This document shows positions 27,404 through 35,701 of a DNA stretch of 64,000 nucleotides, piece after piece (positions within the stretch are counted from its first letter, which is position 1; the number at the start of each line of letters is the position of its first letter). The translations under genes were made by a program, and so were the position numbers. The stretch covers positions 1-64,000 of the forward strand of contig CACNFE010000003.1 of the NCBI GenBank assembly GCA_902619595.1, written 5' to 3'. This stretch comes from an uncultured Pelagibacteraceae bacterium. GTDB lineage: Bacteria > Pseudomonadota > Alphaproteobacteria > Pelagibacterales > Pelagibacteraceae. The notes beneath the pieces are model-generated. The model worked only from the letters and a program-made list of their open reading frames with translations. It did not search any database and was not told the origin of the DNA.

Positions 27404-28414
27404 TTAGAAAAATTCTGCAAATTTTCTAATTACTGAAAGAACAATGCTAATCTGGCCGAGATAACCCCAAATTAAACTTTGTTTTAATTTCCTTTTTTGC
27501 GCTTTATAAAATTCTGCACTTCTCCACGTACCCACAATTAAATAAATTTGAGATAATATGGCAAATAAAGCATATAGAATTATTACTAGAAGAACCAATT
27601 CTCTTGCACTATTAATAAATTGATCAGTTAAAAAATATAAACCCGGTATTGATATGATTGTACCTATTATTGTATAACATACCCAATAACTGTAACCGTA
27701 TGAAATTTTTCCTTGCCAATAATTAATTAGATCTTTTTTGAAACCAGTTGGCTTACTTTTGGTTGTTTTTTTTGTTTTTTTTGGTTTAGGAACTGTTTTT
27801 GTATAAAGAAAAAAAGCACCCAAAGCTAAAATAATTACAACCCACCAATAATTTTTAAAATCTATTTCATTTTGTTGTTTATTTTTTTCTTTAATTTTTG
27901 GAGAATTTTTTAATGTCCAATCTTTTTGAGCTTCAATTGCTTTTTTTTCCCACACATCTCTTAAATAATAATTTTTGTCTTTGTAAACTTGGCCCCAATG
28001 CTTCCAGAAAACAGTTTGTTCTTCTACATGATTACTTGTGTCATAAATCCATTTTCTTTCAATGATTTTTGCTCGATTGATTAAATCTAAATAAACTTCA
28101 TGTTCTGCTTCAACAAATTCTTCAATATTCATTTTATTTCTTTTTGTGTACATTTTAGTGTTTCTGTATGAACAATTTGTATAATCTGTCAAAAAATTTT
28201 TTGTAAATGGAATACTTTGACATGAACTGTCTTCATATAAATCTTTAACATGGTCATTCCAGTCTCTAACATAAATATTAAAAAGTGTATGTTTTCCATC
28301 ATTTATTTCAGATAAATAAAATTGTGTGTAGTCAACATCATGACTGTCGGATTTTGAATAAGAGATTAAAGTAAAAATAAAAAAAATAATTAAACTAAAT
28401 AATTTTTTTTTCAT
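27404..28414 (-). CDS. Hypothetical membrane protein with periplasmic N-terminal domain
   Basis: 336 residues, not assigned to a family. An N-terminal signal or anchor (about 1-20) is followed by a charged, Trp-rich extracytoplasmic domain (about 22-185, with VFWKHWGQVYKDKNYYLRDVW and two Cys near 65 and 81). A membrane span at about 189-205, a Lys/Pro/Thr-rich basic linker (205-228), and three more spans (about 243-262, 271-295, 315-330) follow. The C-terminal part, beginning LINYWQGKISYGYSYWV, resembles a small membrane module. It overlaps the upstream prsW-like gene by 20 bp, so they are very likely one operon. Confidence 0.6.
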   Translation of the reverse strand: MKKKLFSLIIFFIFTLISYSKSDSHDVDYTQFYLSEINDGKHTLFNIYVRDWNDHVKDLYEDSSCQSIPFTKNFLTDYTNCSYRNTKMYTKRNKMNIEEFVEAEHEVYLDLINRAKIIERKWIYDTSNHVEEQTVFWKHWGQVYKDKNYYLRDVWEKKAIEAQKDWTLKNSPKIKEKNKQQNEIDFKNYWWVVIILALGAFFLYTKTVPKPKKTKKTTKSKPTGFKKDLINYWQGKISYGYSYWVCYTIIGTIISIPGLYFLTDQFINSARELVLLVIILYALFAILSQIYLIVGTWRSAEFYKAQKRKLKQSLIWGYLGQISIVLSVIRKFAEFF

Positions 28415-29084
28415 ATTCTTTTTTTTTTAGTTTTTGAGATTCTCTTACATTTTTATATAAAAATATACTAAAAATAAGTGCTATTAATAATACGCCTACA
28501 AAATAGTAATTAGGGAATGAAACTAAAAAATTATAAGATCCGTGAATAACATATGGAACAATAAGAGCTAAGCTCAAATTTTTACCTCCTGAAACGAAAG
28601 CATACATACCAAAATAAAAACCCATAATAACTCCACAAAGAGCATGCAAAGGTATTGCTGTATATGATCTTACATATGCTACCTCTAATGGCTGTAATTC
28701 ATAGTATTCAGATAGTCTATAAACGTAATCATAATTTTCAAGAGTAGCAAAACCTAACGAAACAACAATCCCATAAACTATACCATCCATTGGTTCATCA
28801 AAGGCTTTTTCTCTTAATATGTAAAAATATAATACTAAAAATTTAAGAGTTTCCTCAACAAGCCCACCCGCAAAAAAACCACCTAATAATGCGTTGTTCA
28901 CTTCGTTGTCTGTTTCGAAAGTATTTAAAATAAAATCATTCATATATCCTGCGGGAATGGTGATTAAAATTCCAAATAAAAAAGTAATAATAATAATCTT
29001 TTTTGGTTCTCTAAATTTGTCGGAAAAAACAAAAAATAATAAGATTAATATTGAAGGAACAATTGTTATGAGAAGTGTTATCAT
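28395..29084 (-). CDS. PrsW-family intramembrane metalloprotease (PF13367-like)
   Basis: 229 residues, about 7-8 membrane spans. The four family motifs are present in order: EETLK (77-81), GFATLEN (111-117), PLHALCG (145-151) and HGSYNF (181-186), supplying the Glu and His residues expected to bind metal. In Bacillus, PrsW cleaves an anti-sigma factor; the substrate here is unknown. It starts 23 bp from the expected start site of a copied tRNA-Leu promoter at 29114-29142 and overlaps the following gene by 20 bp. Confidence 0.85.
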   Translation of the reverse strand: MITLLITIVPSILILLFFVFSDKFREPKKIIIITFLFGILITIPAGYMNDFILNTFETDNEVNNALLGGFFAGGLVEETLKFLVLYFYILREKAFDEPMDGIVYGIVVSLGFATLENYDYVYRLSEYYELQPLEVAYVRSYTAIPLHALCGVIMGFYFGMYAFVSGGKNLSLALIVPYVIHGSYNFLVSFPNYYFVGVLLIALIFSIFLYKNVRESQKLKKKEYEKKII

Positions 29085-29108
29085 AATTATTTCTATTTAT
29101 CATTTTTT

Positions 29109-29157
29109 ATGAGTATTTATGCTAATATTTATAAATGAACAAGTCCAATAATTAAAT
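29109..29157 (-). repeat. tRNA-Leu upstream region, copy 3 (promoter only)
   Basis: Matches 23438-23486 at 44 of 49 positions with no gaps, offset 5,671 bp. No tRNA sequence follows it: on the downstream side homology ends just before the place where the tRNA 5' end would be. It looks like a remnant of a third, older tRNA-Leu end. Confidence 0.8.
29114..29142 (-). promoter_or_regulatory. Captured tRNA-Leu promoter upstream of the prsW-like gene
   Basis: TTGTTC (29142-29137), 17-bp spacer, TAAATA (29119-29114), both boxes identical to the intact tRNA-Leu promoter. The expected transcript start, about 29107, is some 23 nt before the prsW-like ATG (29084). A strong tRNA promoter would thus drive this two-gene operon. 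Confidence 0.55.
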
Positions 29158-29210
29158 CAAAACGACATAGTCAATTGTTTTAATTAACTTAATGTAATAC
29201 ATATTTCTAA

Positions 29211-30332
29211 ATGACTGGAAAAATAAAGTTAATTTTTTTTCATCCATACTCTTATATTGGTGGTGCAGATAACTCTTTAAGACGTCTTATTGAGAATTTA
29301 GATGAAAAGTTATTTTCTATAACTTTTTTATCCTTGAATAAAAGTTACCTCAGAAAGATTTTATCAAAAAAAGTTACTTTTATAACATTAAAAGCCAAAA
29401 GAACCTTTTATTCAATTCATGAATTAAAAAGTATCATAGAAAAGTATGAATATAGTGGTAAATATAAAAAGGTAATACTTATTTCTAATCAAAATTTTGC
29501 AAATATTATTGCATCATTCTCTATTCCCAATAATTCTAATATTAAAACTATTTTTATAGATAGAAATCATCTAGATGAACTTAGTTTTTATAAAGGTTTC
29601 AAGGATAAAATTAAAAAAAAATTATTAAAATTATTAGTAAAGTTAAGATATTACAAAGCTGACCTTGTGGTTGGTATTTGTAAAAAGCTCTCAGAAGATT
29701 TAAGTGAACATATTAATAAAAAAGTAAAAACAATTTACAGTCCATCCTTTGACCGAAATATAATTAGAAAATCAAATAAAAAAATTAAATTATCAAATAA
29801 ATTTAAATATATTTTAAATGTTTCGCGTTTCTCAAAAAGAAAAGATCATACAACGACATTAAAAGCATTTAAAATTGCAAGAACAGAGTTAAGTAATATT
29901 AAATTAATTTTAATTGGTTATGGTCCAGAGTTAACGAATGTAAAAACATTAGCAAAAGAACTAAAAATAAATAAAGATATTATTATTGTTAATAAGACTT
30001 ATAATCCTTATCCATTTATGAAAAAAGCAGATCTGTTAGTTCTTACATCAATATATGAGGGTTTTCCAAATGTGCTTGTGGAGTCTTTGACAATTGGAAC
30101 TCCAGTAATCTCAACAGATGCAAATGCGGGAGCGTCAGAAATTATATTAAACGGAAAAGGTGGTGAGTTAATTAATATAGGTGATTATAATGCTTTAGCA
30201 AAAAAAATTATTAATCACTTTAATTCACCAAAAAATCTTCAAAAAAAAACAAAAATTGCACAAAATAATCTTTTTAGATTTGAAACCAAAAGACATAGTA
30301 AGATATACACTAATTTATTTAAAAAAATTTAA
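29211..30332 (+). CDS. Glycosyltransferase family 4 protein
   Basis: 373 residues, GT-B type. The N-terminal HPYSYIGGADNSLRRL motif and the C-terminal SIYEGFPNVLVESLTIGTPVIS with the EX7E pair are typical of family 4. It resembles the glycosyltransferase at 16746 in its C-terminal half (YEGxPNVLxE, then EIILNGKxGxLxxxGDY). Its stop overlaps the next start by one base (TAATG), so it is coupled to the FAD oxidoreductase. Probable role in a surface glycan; sugar unknown. Confidence 0.87.
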   Translation: MTGKIKLIFFHPYSYIGGADNSLRRLIENLDEKLFSITFLSLNKSYLRKILSKKVTFITLKAKRTFYSIHELKSIIEKYEYSGKYKKVILISNQNFANIIASFSIPNNSNIKTIFIDRNHLDELSFYKGFKDKIKKKLLKLLVKLRYYKADLVVGICKKLSEDLSEHINKKVKTIYSPSFDRNIIRKSNKKIKLSNKFKYILNVSRFSKRKDHTTTLKAFKIARTELSNIKLILIGYGPELTNVKTLAKELKINKDIIIVNKTYNPYPFMKKADLLVLTSIYEGFPNVLVESLTIGTPVISTDANAGASEIILNGKGGELINIGDYNALAKKIINHFNSPKNLQKKTKIAQNNLFRFETKRHSKIYTNLFKKI

Positions 30333-31375
30333 TGAAAATAGCAATAATTGGAGCAGGTTTTTTTGGAGCTACAGCAGCGTTGAAATTAAGCAAATATCAC
30401 GATGTTGATTTATTTGAGAAGAAAAAAGATATTTTAAACGGAGCATCCAAAATAAACCAATTTAGATTTCATCTTGGTTTTCATTATCCAAGATCAAAAA
30501 AAACATTAAATGAGATAAAATCCTCATATCGACTTTTCATAAATTTTTTTTCTAATAAAGTTTTTGAAAAAACATCTAATTTCTATGGTGTATCTAATAA
30601 AGGAAGTAAGATTTCATATAATTCTTATTTAAAAGTACTTAAAAGATTTAACTTGAAATATAAAGTTACAAATCAAAAATTTGATAATATTTCAAATCTT
30701 CTTTTAACTAATGAAAAAGTTTTAAATTATTTTAAGTTTAAACAAATTATAAAAAATAAGTTAAAAAATAGTGGAGTAAACATATATTTCAATACACAAT
30801 TAAAAAAAAACCAAGTTAACAATTATGATAAAATTATAATTTGCACATATTCTGCAAATAATAAAATTTTAAGTAATCTTTCAAGAGTCAAGAAACCAAA
30901 AAAAAATAGATACGAACTTATTGAAAAGATAGTTATTAAATTACCGAAGAAATATAAAAAAAAAAGCTACGTTATCATTGATGGAAAATTTGTTTGTTTA
31001 GATCCTTATTTAGGCACAAATTATCACTTACTAAGTGATGTAAAATATTCAAAAATTGAGGTTATTAAAAAAAATAATCCTATTTTTAAATCTCAAAAAA
31101 AAAAATATCTTAATGACAAAATAAATAAAAATTTAAAAATATCTAACTTTAGAAAATTTATTAAACATAGTTCTTATTATTTACCATTTTTAAAAAATGC
31201 AAAATATATAGGATCAATGTTCATTGTAAGAGCATTAAAATTAAATGTTGAAAAAACTGATGAAAGAACTGGAGAAATACAGCAAATAAATAATAAATTT
31301 ATTTCTGTTTTTTCAGGTAAGTGGAATACTTGTGTTTATGTTGCAAACAAACTTAATAAATTATTATCAAAATGA
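30332..31375 (+). CDS. FAD-dependent oxidoreductase (DAO-like)
   Basis: 347 residues. The N-terminal Rossmann motif IIGAGFFGATAALKL (about 4-18) and the following acidic residue DLFEKK (about 32-37) show an FAD-binding fold of the D-amino-acid oxidase/glycine oxidase superfamily. The middle is less conserved. Substrate unknown. The position between a glycosyltransferase and a Gfo/Idh/MocA-like gene, with 1- and 4-bp overlaps, suggests modification of a sugar or a lipid-linked glycan precursor (inference). Confidence 0.75.
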   Translation: MKIAIIGAGFFGATAALKLSKYHDVDLFEKKKDILNGASKINQFRFHLGFHYPRSKKTLNEIKSSYRLFINFFSNKVFEKTSNFYGVSNKGSKISYNSYLKVLKRFNLKYKVTNQKFDNISNLLLTNEKVLNYFKFKQIIKNKLKNSGVNIYFNTQLKKNQVNNYDKIIICTYSANNKILSNLSRVKKPKKNRYELIEKIVIKLPKKYKKKSYVIIDGKFVCLDPYLGTNYHLLSDVKYSKIEVIKKNNPIFKSQKKKYLNDKINKNLKISNFRKFIKHSSYYLPFLKNAKYIGSMFIVRALKLNVEKTDERTGEIQQINNKFISVFSGKWNTCVYVANKLNKLLSK

Positions 31376-32082
31376 TAAATGTATGTATAATCGGTCTTGG
31401 TATCTGGGGTAAAAAAGTTTTAAATTCAATCAAAAAAATCAAAAAAATAAAGAGTATTCAAATTGTAAAAAATAGAAGAGATAAAAGTAAAGTAAATTTA
31501 AATAATCTAAATTGGGTTTTTGTTACTACACCCACTACTAATCATTATTCTATAGTAAAAAAATATTTAAAAAAAAAAGTAAATGTTTTTTGTGAAAAAC
31601 CTCTTACTAATAACATTATTAAAGATAAAGAATTATTTAGGCTAGCCAGTAAAAATAAATGTAAATTGTATGTTTCAGATGTTGAAAATTTTAAAAATAT
31701 CAAGATTAAATTAAAAAATAAAAATGTAGTATTTAGATCAAAATTCTCAAATGATAAAAAAAATATTATTGAACGTCTTGCTTATCATGACTTTACTTAC
31801 TTGTATAAGTTTATAAAGAAAGGAAAAATTTCTAATATGAAAATTAATAAAATTAAATCTGGAGAATTAAAAATTTCCCTAATCATAGCAAAAAAATATT
31901 TTCAAATGTGTTATAATTTAAATTCAAAAAAAAGAGTTCATTCTTTTAATGGAATAAATTTAATTAAAAGAAAAGATTACCTTAAAATTATGATTGAGAA
32001 AGTTATTAAAAATAAGGTCAATTTTAATTTAAATAAAAAACTTTCTCTTTTTGCAAATTCTGCAATTAATCTTAGAAAATAA
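31372..32082 (+). CDS. Short Gfo/Idh/MocA-family oxidoreductase
   Basis: 236 residues with an NAD(P)-binding fold: IIGLGIWGKKVLNSI (6-20), then VTTPTTNHYSIVKKYL (51-66) and the family motif FCEKPLT (73-79), whose Lys is catalytic. Members usually have 320-370 residues; here the C-terminal domain is about 100 residues short. It overlaps the previous gene by 4 bp and the convergent azlD by 11 bp. Likely acts on a nucleotide sugar; not provable here. Confidence 0.75.
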   Translation: MINVCIIGLGIWGKKVLNSIKKIKKIKSIQIVKNRRDKSKVNLNNLNWVFVTTPTTNHYSIVKKYLKKKVNVFCEKPLTNNIIKDKELFRLASKNKCKLYVSDVENFKNIKIKLKNKNVVFRSKFSNDKKNIIERLAYHDFTYLYKFIKKGKISNMKINKIKSGELKISLIIAKKYFQMCYNLNSKKRVHSFNGINLIKRKDYLKIMIEKVIKNKVNFNLNKKLSLFANSAINLRK

Positions 32083-32377
32083 GAAACCAGTAAACAATAA
32101 GACCAGCAAGAATTGTGGCAATTACATTTTTTGAGAAAAATCCAATTATAATTGCTGCAATAATTCCAAATATTTTTGGATCATTGATTTCAACTAGATT
32201 TCCAAAATCATTATAAAAAACTGCTGGAAATATAATTGCAGGAAATACTGTTGAGGGAACATAGCTAAGAACTAATCTGACTTTTTTACTCATCATTTTA
32301 CTATTAACAAAAGTTATCATTGAAAATCTTGTGAAATAAGTGATTAGACCAGCTATAATTACACTAATCCAGCTCAT
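32072..32377 (-). CDS. azlD: AzlD-family branched-chain amino acid export subunit
   Basis: 101 residues with four hydrophobic spans; TRFSMITF near the N-terminus and LSYVPSTVFPAIIFPAVF are typical AzlD sequence. AzlD works with AzlC, encoded just upstream with a 4-bp overlap (ATGA). The pair exports branched-chain amino acids or analogues in the studied cases; the substrate here is not known. Confidence 0.85.
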   Translation of the reverse strand: MSWISVIIAGLITYFTRFSMITFVNSKMMSKKVRLVLSYVPSTVFPAIIFPAVFYNDFGNLVEINDPKIFGIIAAIIIGFFSKNVIATILAGLIVYWFLIF

Positions 32378-33066
32378 ATTTTTTTCTTAAATTTTATAAT
32401 TATTAAGGCTGACAAGAGACCAATTAAAGGAGTTAGTATTATGTAAGCTTTAAAAGGTATATCAAAAAATATTAATGAGCTAATCCCAGAAATGATCATT
32501 ACTAAAACATGATCTAATTTTCGAAAGTCATTAACTATAATTGCTAGGAATGTTAATGGTATAGCAAACTTTAACCCCCACTCCTCAGGTACAATTGATC
32601 CCAAAAAAATTCCAATAATCGTTGTTACTTGCCATGTTGTCCATAAAATAACCCCAGCCCCTATTAAGTGATAATGGCTGTGGTTATTAATTTTATGATT
32701 TTTAAAATATTTGTTCGATACAGCAAAAGTTTGGTCCGTAATTAAATAAGATATTAATAATTTTTTAATTAGTGATAATTTTTCTAAATATTCTGTAAGA
32801 ACTGCACCGTATAGAAAGTGTCTTGAATTTATCACTCCAACAGATGTGATGGCTACTAAAGATGAAGCGCCACCTGATAAAAGTTGAATAAATACGATTT
32901 GAGATGCCCCTCCAAAAATAATTAAAGATGTTGCGTATGTTATTAATGGTGAAAAACCTAATTCAATACCTATTGCACCAAATATAATTCCAAAAGGAAT
33001 AACAGGAATTAAAAGTGGAGATATGTCTAGCAAACCTTTTTTGAAAATTGAGAATTTCGATGACAT
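32374..33066 (-). CDS. azlC: AzlC-family transporter subunit
   Basis: 230 residues with about six or seven spans. The AzlC pattern is clear: N-terminal IPFGIIFGAIGIELGFSPL and FGGASQIVFIQLLSGGAS, then NSRHFLYGAVLTEYL. It is the larger subunit of the AzlCD system and lies 3 bp after the cyclotransferase-like gene. Confidence 0.88.
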   Translation of the reverse strand: MSSKFSIFKKGLLDISPLLIPVIPFGIIFGAIGIELGFSPLITYATSLIIFGGASQIVFIQLLSGGASSLVAITSVGVINSRHFLYGAVLTEYLEKLSLIKKLLISYLITDQTFAVSNKYFKNHKINNHSHYHLIGAGVILWTTWQVTTIIGIFLGSIVPEEWGLKFAIPLTFLAIIVNDFRKLDHVLVMIISGISSLIFFDIPFKAYIILTPLIGLLSALIIIKFKKKI

Positions 33067-33069
33067 TAT

Positions 33070-33474
33070 TTAGTGATTAATAAGAGCCTTTAATAAATAT
33101 TTTCTATCTAATTTACAGTCTCTGTAACCTCGTTTAACAACACTCAAATATCTTTCTGTAGGATATCTAAACTCAGATTTCGATACCATTGTATAAGTCA
33201 TTACTTTTGAATTGTAGTAATCGAAATAAATTTTTTTATATAAAATTGGATAATCTTCATACACATCCAATTTATTTTCGTCTGTTTTTGAAATTTCAAA
33301 TAATCCTCCTGGAACAATTGAATTTCTTTTCTTTTCAATGTCTGCTGCTCTATATTTACTTCTGAAAGTAAGTCTATATCCTTTAAGTTCATATTTTTTT
33401 AAGAATATTGAGTCTTTACATCTTCTTTTCATCTGAAAATGATTAAGATTACTTCCGTAAGCAAAATATAACAT
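33070..33474 (-). CDS. Gamma-glutamylcyclotransferase-family protein
   Basis: 134 residues. The substrate-loop motif FAYGSNLN (4-11) and the catalytic-type Glu in LDVYEDYP (Glu73) define the GGCT/AIG2-like fold. Family members release 5-oxoproline from gamma-glutamyl peptides or glutathione; exact substrate unknown. Its start overlaps the stop of the CinA-like gene by one base, so the two are one transcript, followed by azlCD. Confidence 0.85.
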   Translation of the reverse strand: MLYFAYGSNLNHFQMKRRCKDSIFLKKYELKGYRLTFRSKYRAADIEKKRNSIVPGGLFEISKTDENKLDVYEDYPILYKKIYFDYYNSKVMTYTMVSKSEFRYPTERYLSVVKRGYRDCKLDRKYLLKALINH

Positions 33475-34226
33475 TAATTTTCTTCTACAATTTGAATTTT
33501 TTTCTCTTCAACAAATTTTAAAATTTCAGAATTACATGTATCAATTTTATTTTGATCCGTACCTCTTAAAACAAGAGATACTCCTAGTTTTCCAGCTCTA
33601 AAGAACGGATAACTTCCAATTTCAACATCAGAATTTTTGTTTTGTACTTCTGATAAAGATTTTGCAATTTCACTTTCTACTGTTCTTAAATTAATTGTAT
33701 GGCTTAAAATTGGCTCACCTCCTGCGATCTTATTTTGTATTCCTCCAAGCATAGCTTTGAGAATTGAAGGAACACCCGGTAAACAAAACACATTTTCAAC
33801 ATAAAACCCTGGTGCTCCACTAGTTGGGTTTAATATTAAATTAGCTTCAACCGGCATCCATGCCATTTTTTGTCTACCATCATTAAATTCTCCTGGCTTA
33901 TAGTATTTCTCTAATATGCTGAAAGCCTCTTTATGTGCGCCATATGAAATATTAAAGGCTTCAGAAATACACTCTGACGTTATGTCGTCATGCGTTGGTC
34001 CAATACCTCCTGATGTAAAAACGTAATTAAATTTATTCCTAAAAAGATTTACTGTTTCAATAATAGTAATTTTTTTATCTGGAATTACTCTCACCTCTTC
34101 AACTTTAATTCCCAAAGAATTTAACCAAGTTGCAAGTGTGCTGGTATTTGTATCTTTTGTTCTGCCTGATAAAATCTCATTTCCAATGATAATTATTCCA
34201 GCATTTATGTCTTTTTTATTTGTCAT
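33474..34226 (-). CDS. CinA-like protein, molybdopterin-binding-fold domain only
   Basis: 250 residues. GNEILSGRTKDTN (15-27) and FTSGGIGPTHDD (70-81) are the MoCF/CinA N-terminal motifs (COG1058). The C-terminal nicotinamide-nucleotide amidase domain found in full CinA (about 400 residues) is absent. In some bacteria the N-terminal domain alone acts as an ADP-ribose pyrophosphatase; that is possible here, not shown. It is divergent from sfsA with a 22-bp gap. Confidence 0.85.
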   Translation of the reverse strand: MTNKKDINAGIIIIGNEILSGRTKDTNTSTLATWLNSLGIKVEEVRVIPDKKITIIETVNLFRNKFNYVFTSGGIGPTHDDITSECISEAFNISYGAHKEAFSILEKYYKPGEFNDGRQKMAWMPVEANLILNPTSGAPGFYVENVFCLPGVPSILKAMLGGIQNKIAGGEPILSHTINLRTVESEIAKSLSEVQNKNSDVEIGSYPFFRAGKLGVSLVLRGTDQNKIDTCNSEILKFVEEKKIQIVEEN

Positions 34227-34248
34227 TTCTTAATATAAGTAAATTAAT

Positions 34249-34935
34249 ATGAAATTTACCAGTACTTTAATTAAAGGCAAATTAATCAAGCGATATAAAA
34301 GATTTTTTGCTGATATAAAAGTAAATAATTCAACTGTAACAGCACACTGTCCAAATACAGGATCGATGCTAGGATTATTGGATAATAACAACGAGGCCTG
34401 GATAAGTAAGGCAGATGACCCTAATAGAAAGTTAAAATTTACACTCGAGATAATTAATTCAAAAAAATTATTAATTGGGGTTAATACACATCGTGCTAAT
34501 CGAATTGTAGAACACGCTTTAAGAAATAGATTAATTCAAGAATTTAAATCAGTTAAAAATATTAAACCAGAGTTTAAATTTTCTAAGGATACAAGATTTG
34601 ATTTCCTTTGCGATGATAAAATTTTAGAGGTTAAAAATGTTACTTTTACAAGAGAAAAAAGTTTAGCAGAGTTCCCTGATGCTGTTACCTCAAGAGGAAG
34701 CAAACATTTAGTAAAATTGATAGATTCTATGAGGAAAAATTACGTGCCATACGTCTTATTTTTAACTCAAATTCAAGGTATAAATAACTTTAGAATAGCT
34801 AAAGATATTGATGATAATTACTATCAAAATTATTTAAAAGCTAAAAAAGCTGGAGTGAAATTTTTAGCTTATAGATGTCATTTAAGTTCTAGAGAAATAA
34901 AAATTGAAAAAAAAATTAAAATAATTGATGAATAA
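34249..34935 (+). CDS. sfsA: SfsA-family protein (sugar fermentation stimulation homologue)
   Basis: 228 residues. The family blocks KGKLIKRYKRFFADI, AHCPNTGSMLGLL and LEVKNVTFTREKSLAEFPDAVTSRG are all present. SfsA was named from a maltose-metabolism effect in E. coli and has a nuclease-like fold; its biochemical role is unsettled. First gene of a long plus-strand run; overlaps map by 8 bp. Confidence 0.92.
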   Translation: MKFTSTLIKGKLIKRYKRFFADIKVNNSTVTAHCPNTGSMLGLLDNNNEAWISKADDPNRKLKFTLEIINSKKLLIGVNTHRANRIVEHALRNRLIQEFKSVKNIKPEFKFSKDTRFDFLCDDKILEVKNVTFTREKSLAEFPDAVTSRGSKHLVKLIDSMRKNYVPYVLFLTQIQGINNFRIAKDIDDNYYQNYLKAKKAGVKFLAYRCHLSSREIKIEKKIKIIDE

Positions 34936-35701
34936 TTATTCTGAGAAATTTGAAAAAATGAGAGTTGCTGGAAAGCTAGCTGCTGACTGTTTAGATATGA
35001 TTACAGATCATATTAAACCTGGCATAACTACAAATAAGATTGATAATTTATCTTACGAGTTTATAAGAGACAATGGAGGATACTCTGCCCCACTATATTA
35101 TAGAGGATTTGAAAGATCTTTGTGCACATCATTGAATCACGTTATCTGCCATGGTATCCCTTCAAATAGAGAGCTTGAAGAAAACGATATCTTAAATATT
35201 GATGTTACAACAATAGTAAATGATTATCATGGGGATACTAGCAGGATGTTTACTGTTGGTGAAATTTCTGTAAAAGCAAAAAATTTGATAGATGCTACTT
35301 ATGACTCACTAATGAATGCAACAAAAATTCTTAAGCCAGGTATAAAATTAGGAGACATTGGATACGAAATCCAATCCTACGTTGAGGCTAAAGGCTTTAG
35401 TGTTGTAAGAGATTTTTGTGGACATGGAATTAGTAATATATTTCACGAACCACCAAATGTTCTGCATTATGGAAAAAAAAATACTGGAAAAGAATTACAA
35501 CCTGGGATGACATTTACAATTGAGCCTATGATAAATTCAGGAAAATATGATGCCAAAGTTCTTAAAGACGGATGGACAGCTGTCACAAAAGATAAATCTT
35601 TATCTGCACAATTTGAACATACTGTGGGAATAACCGAAAATGGTTATGAAATTTTCACAGAATCTGTTAAAGGTTATAAAAAGCCCCCATATAATAAATG
35701 A
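34928..35701 (+). CDS. map: Methionine aminopeptidase, type I
   Basis: 257 residues from the ATG at 34928 (a TTG directly before it is less likely). It removes the initiator Met from nascent proteins. All five metal ligands are in place at Asp92, Asp103, His166, Glu199 and Glu230, each five positions before the E. coli numbering, and the substrate-binding His75 is present in VICHGIPS. Overlaps sfsA (8 bp) and purB (4 bp). Confidence 0.96.
   Translation: MNNYSEKFEKMRVAGKLAADCLDMITDHIKPGITTNKIDNLSYEFIRDNGGYSAPLYYRGFERSLCTSLNHVICHGIPSNRELEENDILNIDVTTIVNDYHGDTSRMFTVGEISVKAKNLIDATYDSLMNATKILKPGIKLGDIGYEIQSYVEAKGFSVVRDFCGHGISNIFHEPPNVLHYGKKNTGKELQPGMTFTIEPMINSGKYDAKVLKDGWTAVTKDKSLSAQFEHTVGITENGYEIFTESVKGYKKPPYNK

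Noticed and set aside
29158..29210. Clear promoter for the glycosyltransferase at 29211
   Set aside because: TAATAC is a fair -10 box but no -35 box lies at 16-18 bp; not listed as a feature.
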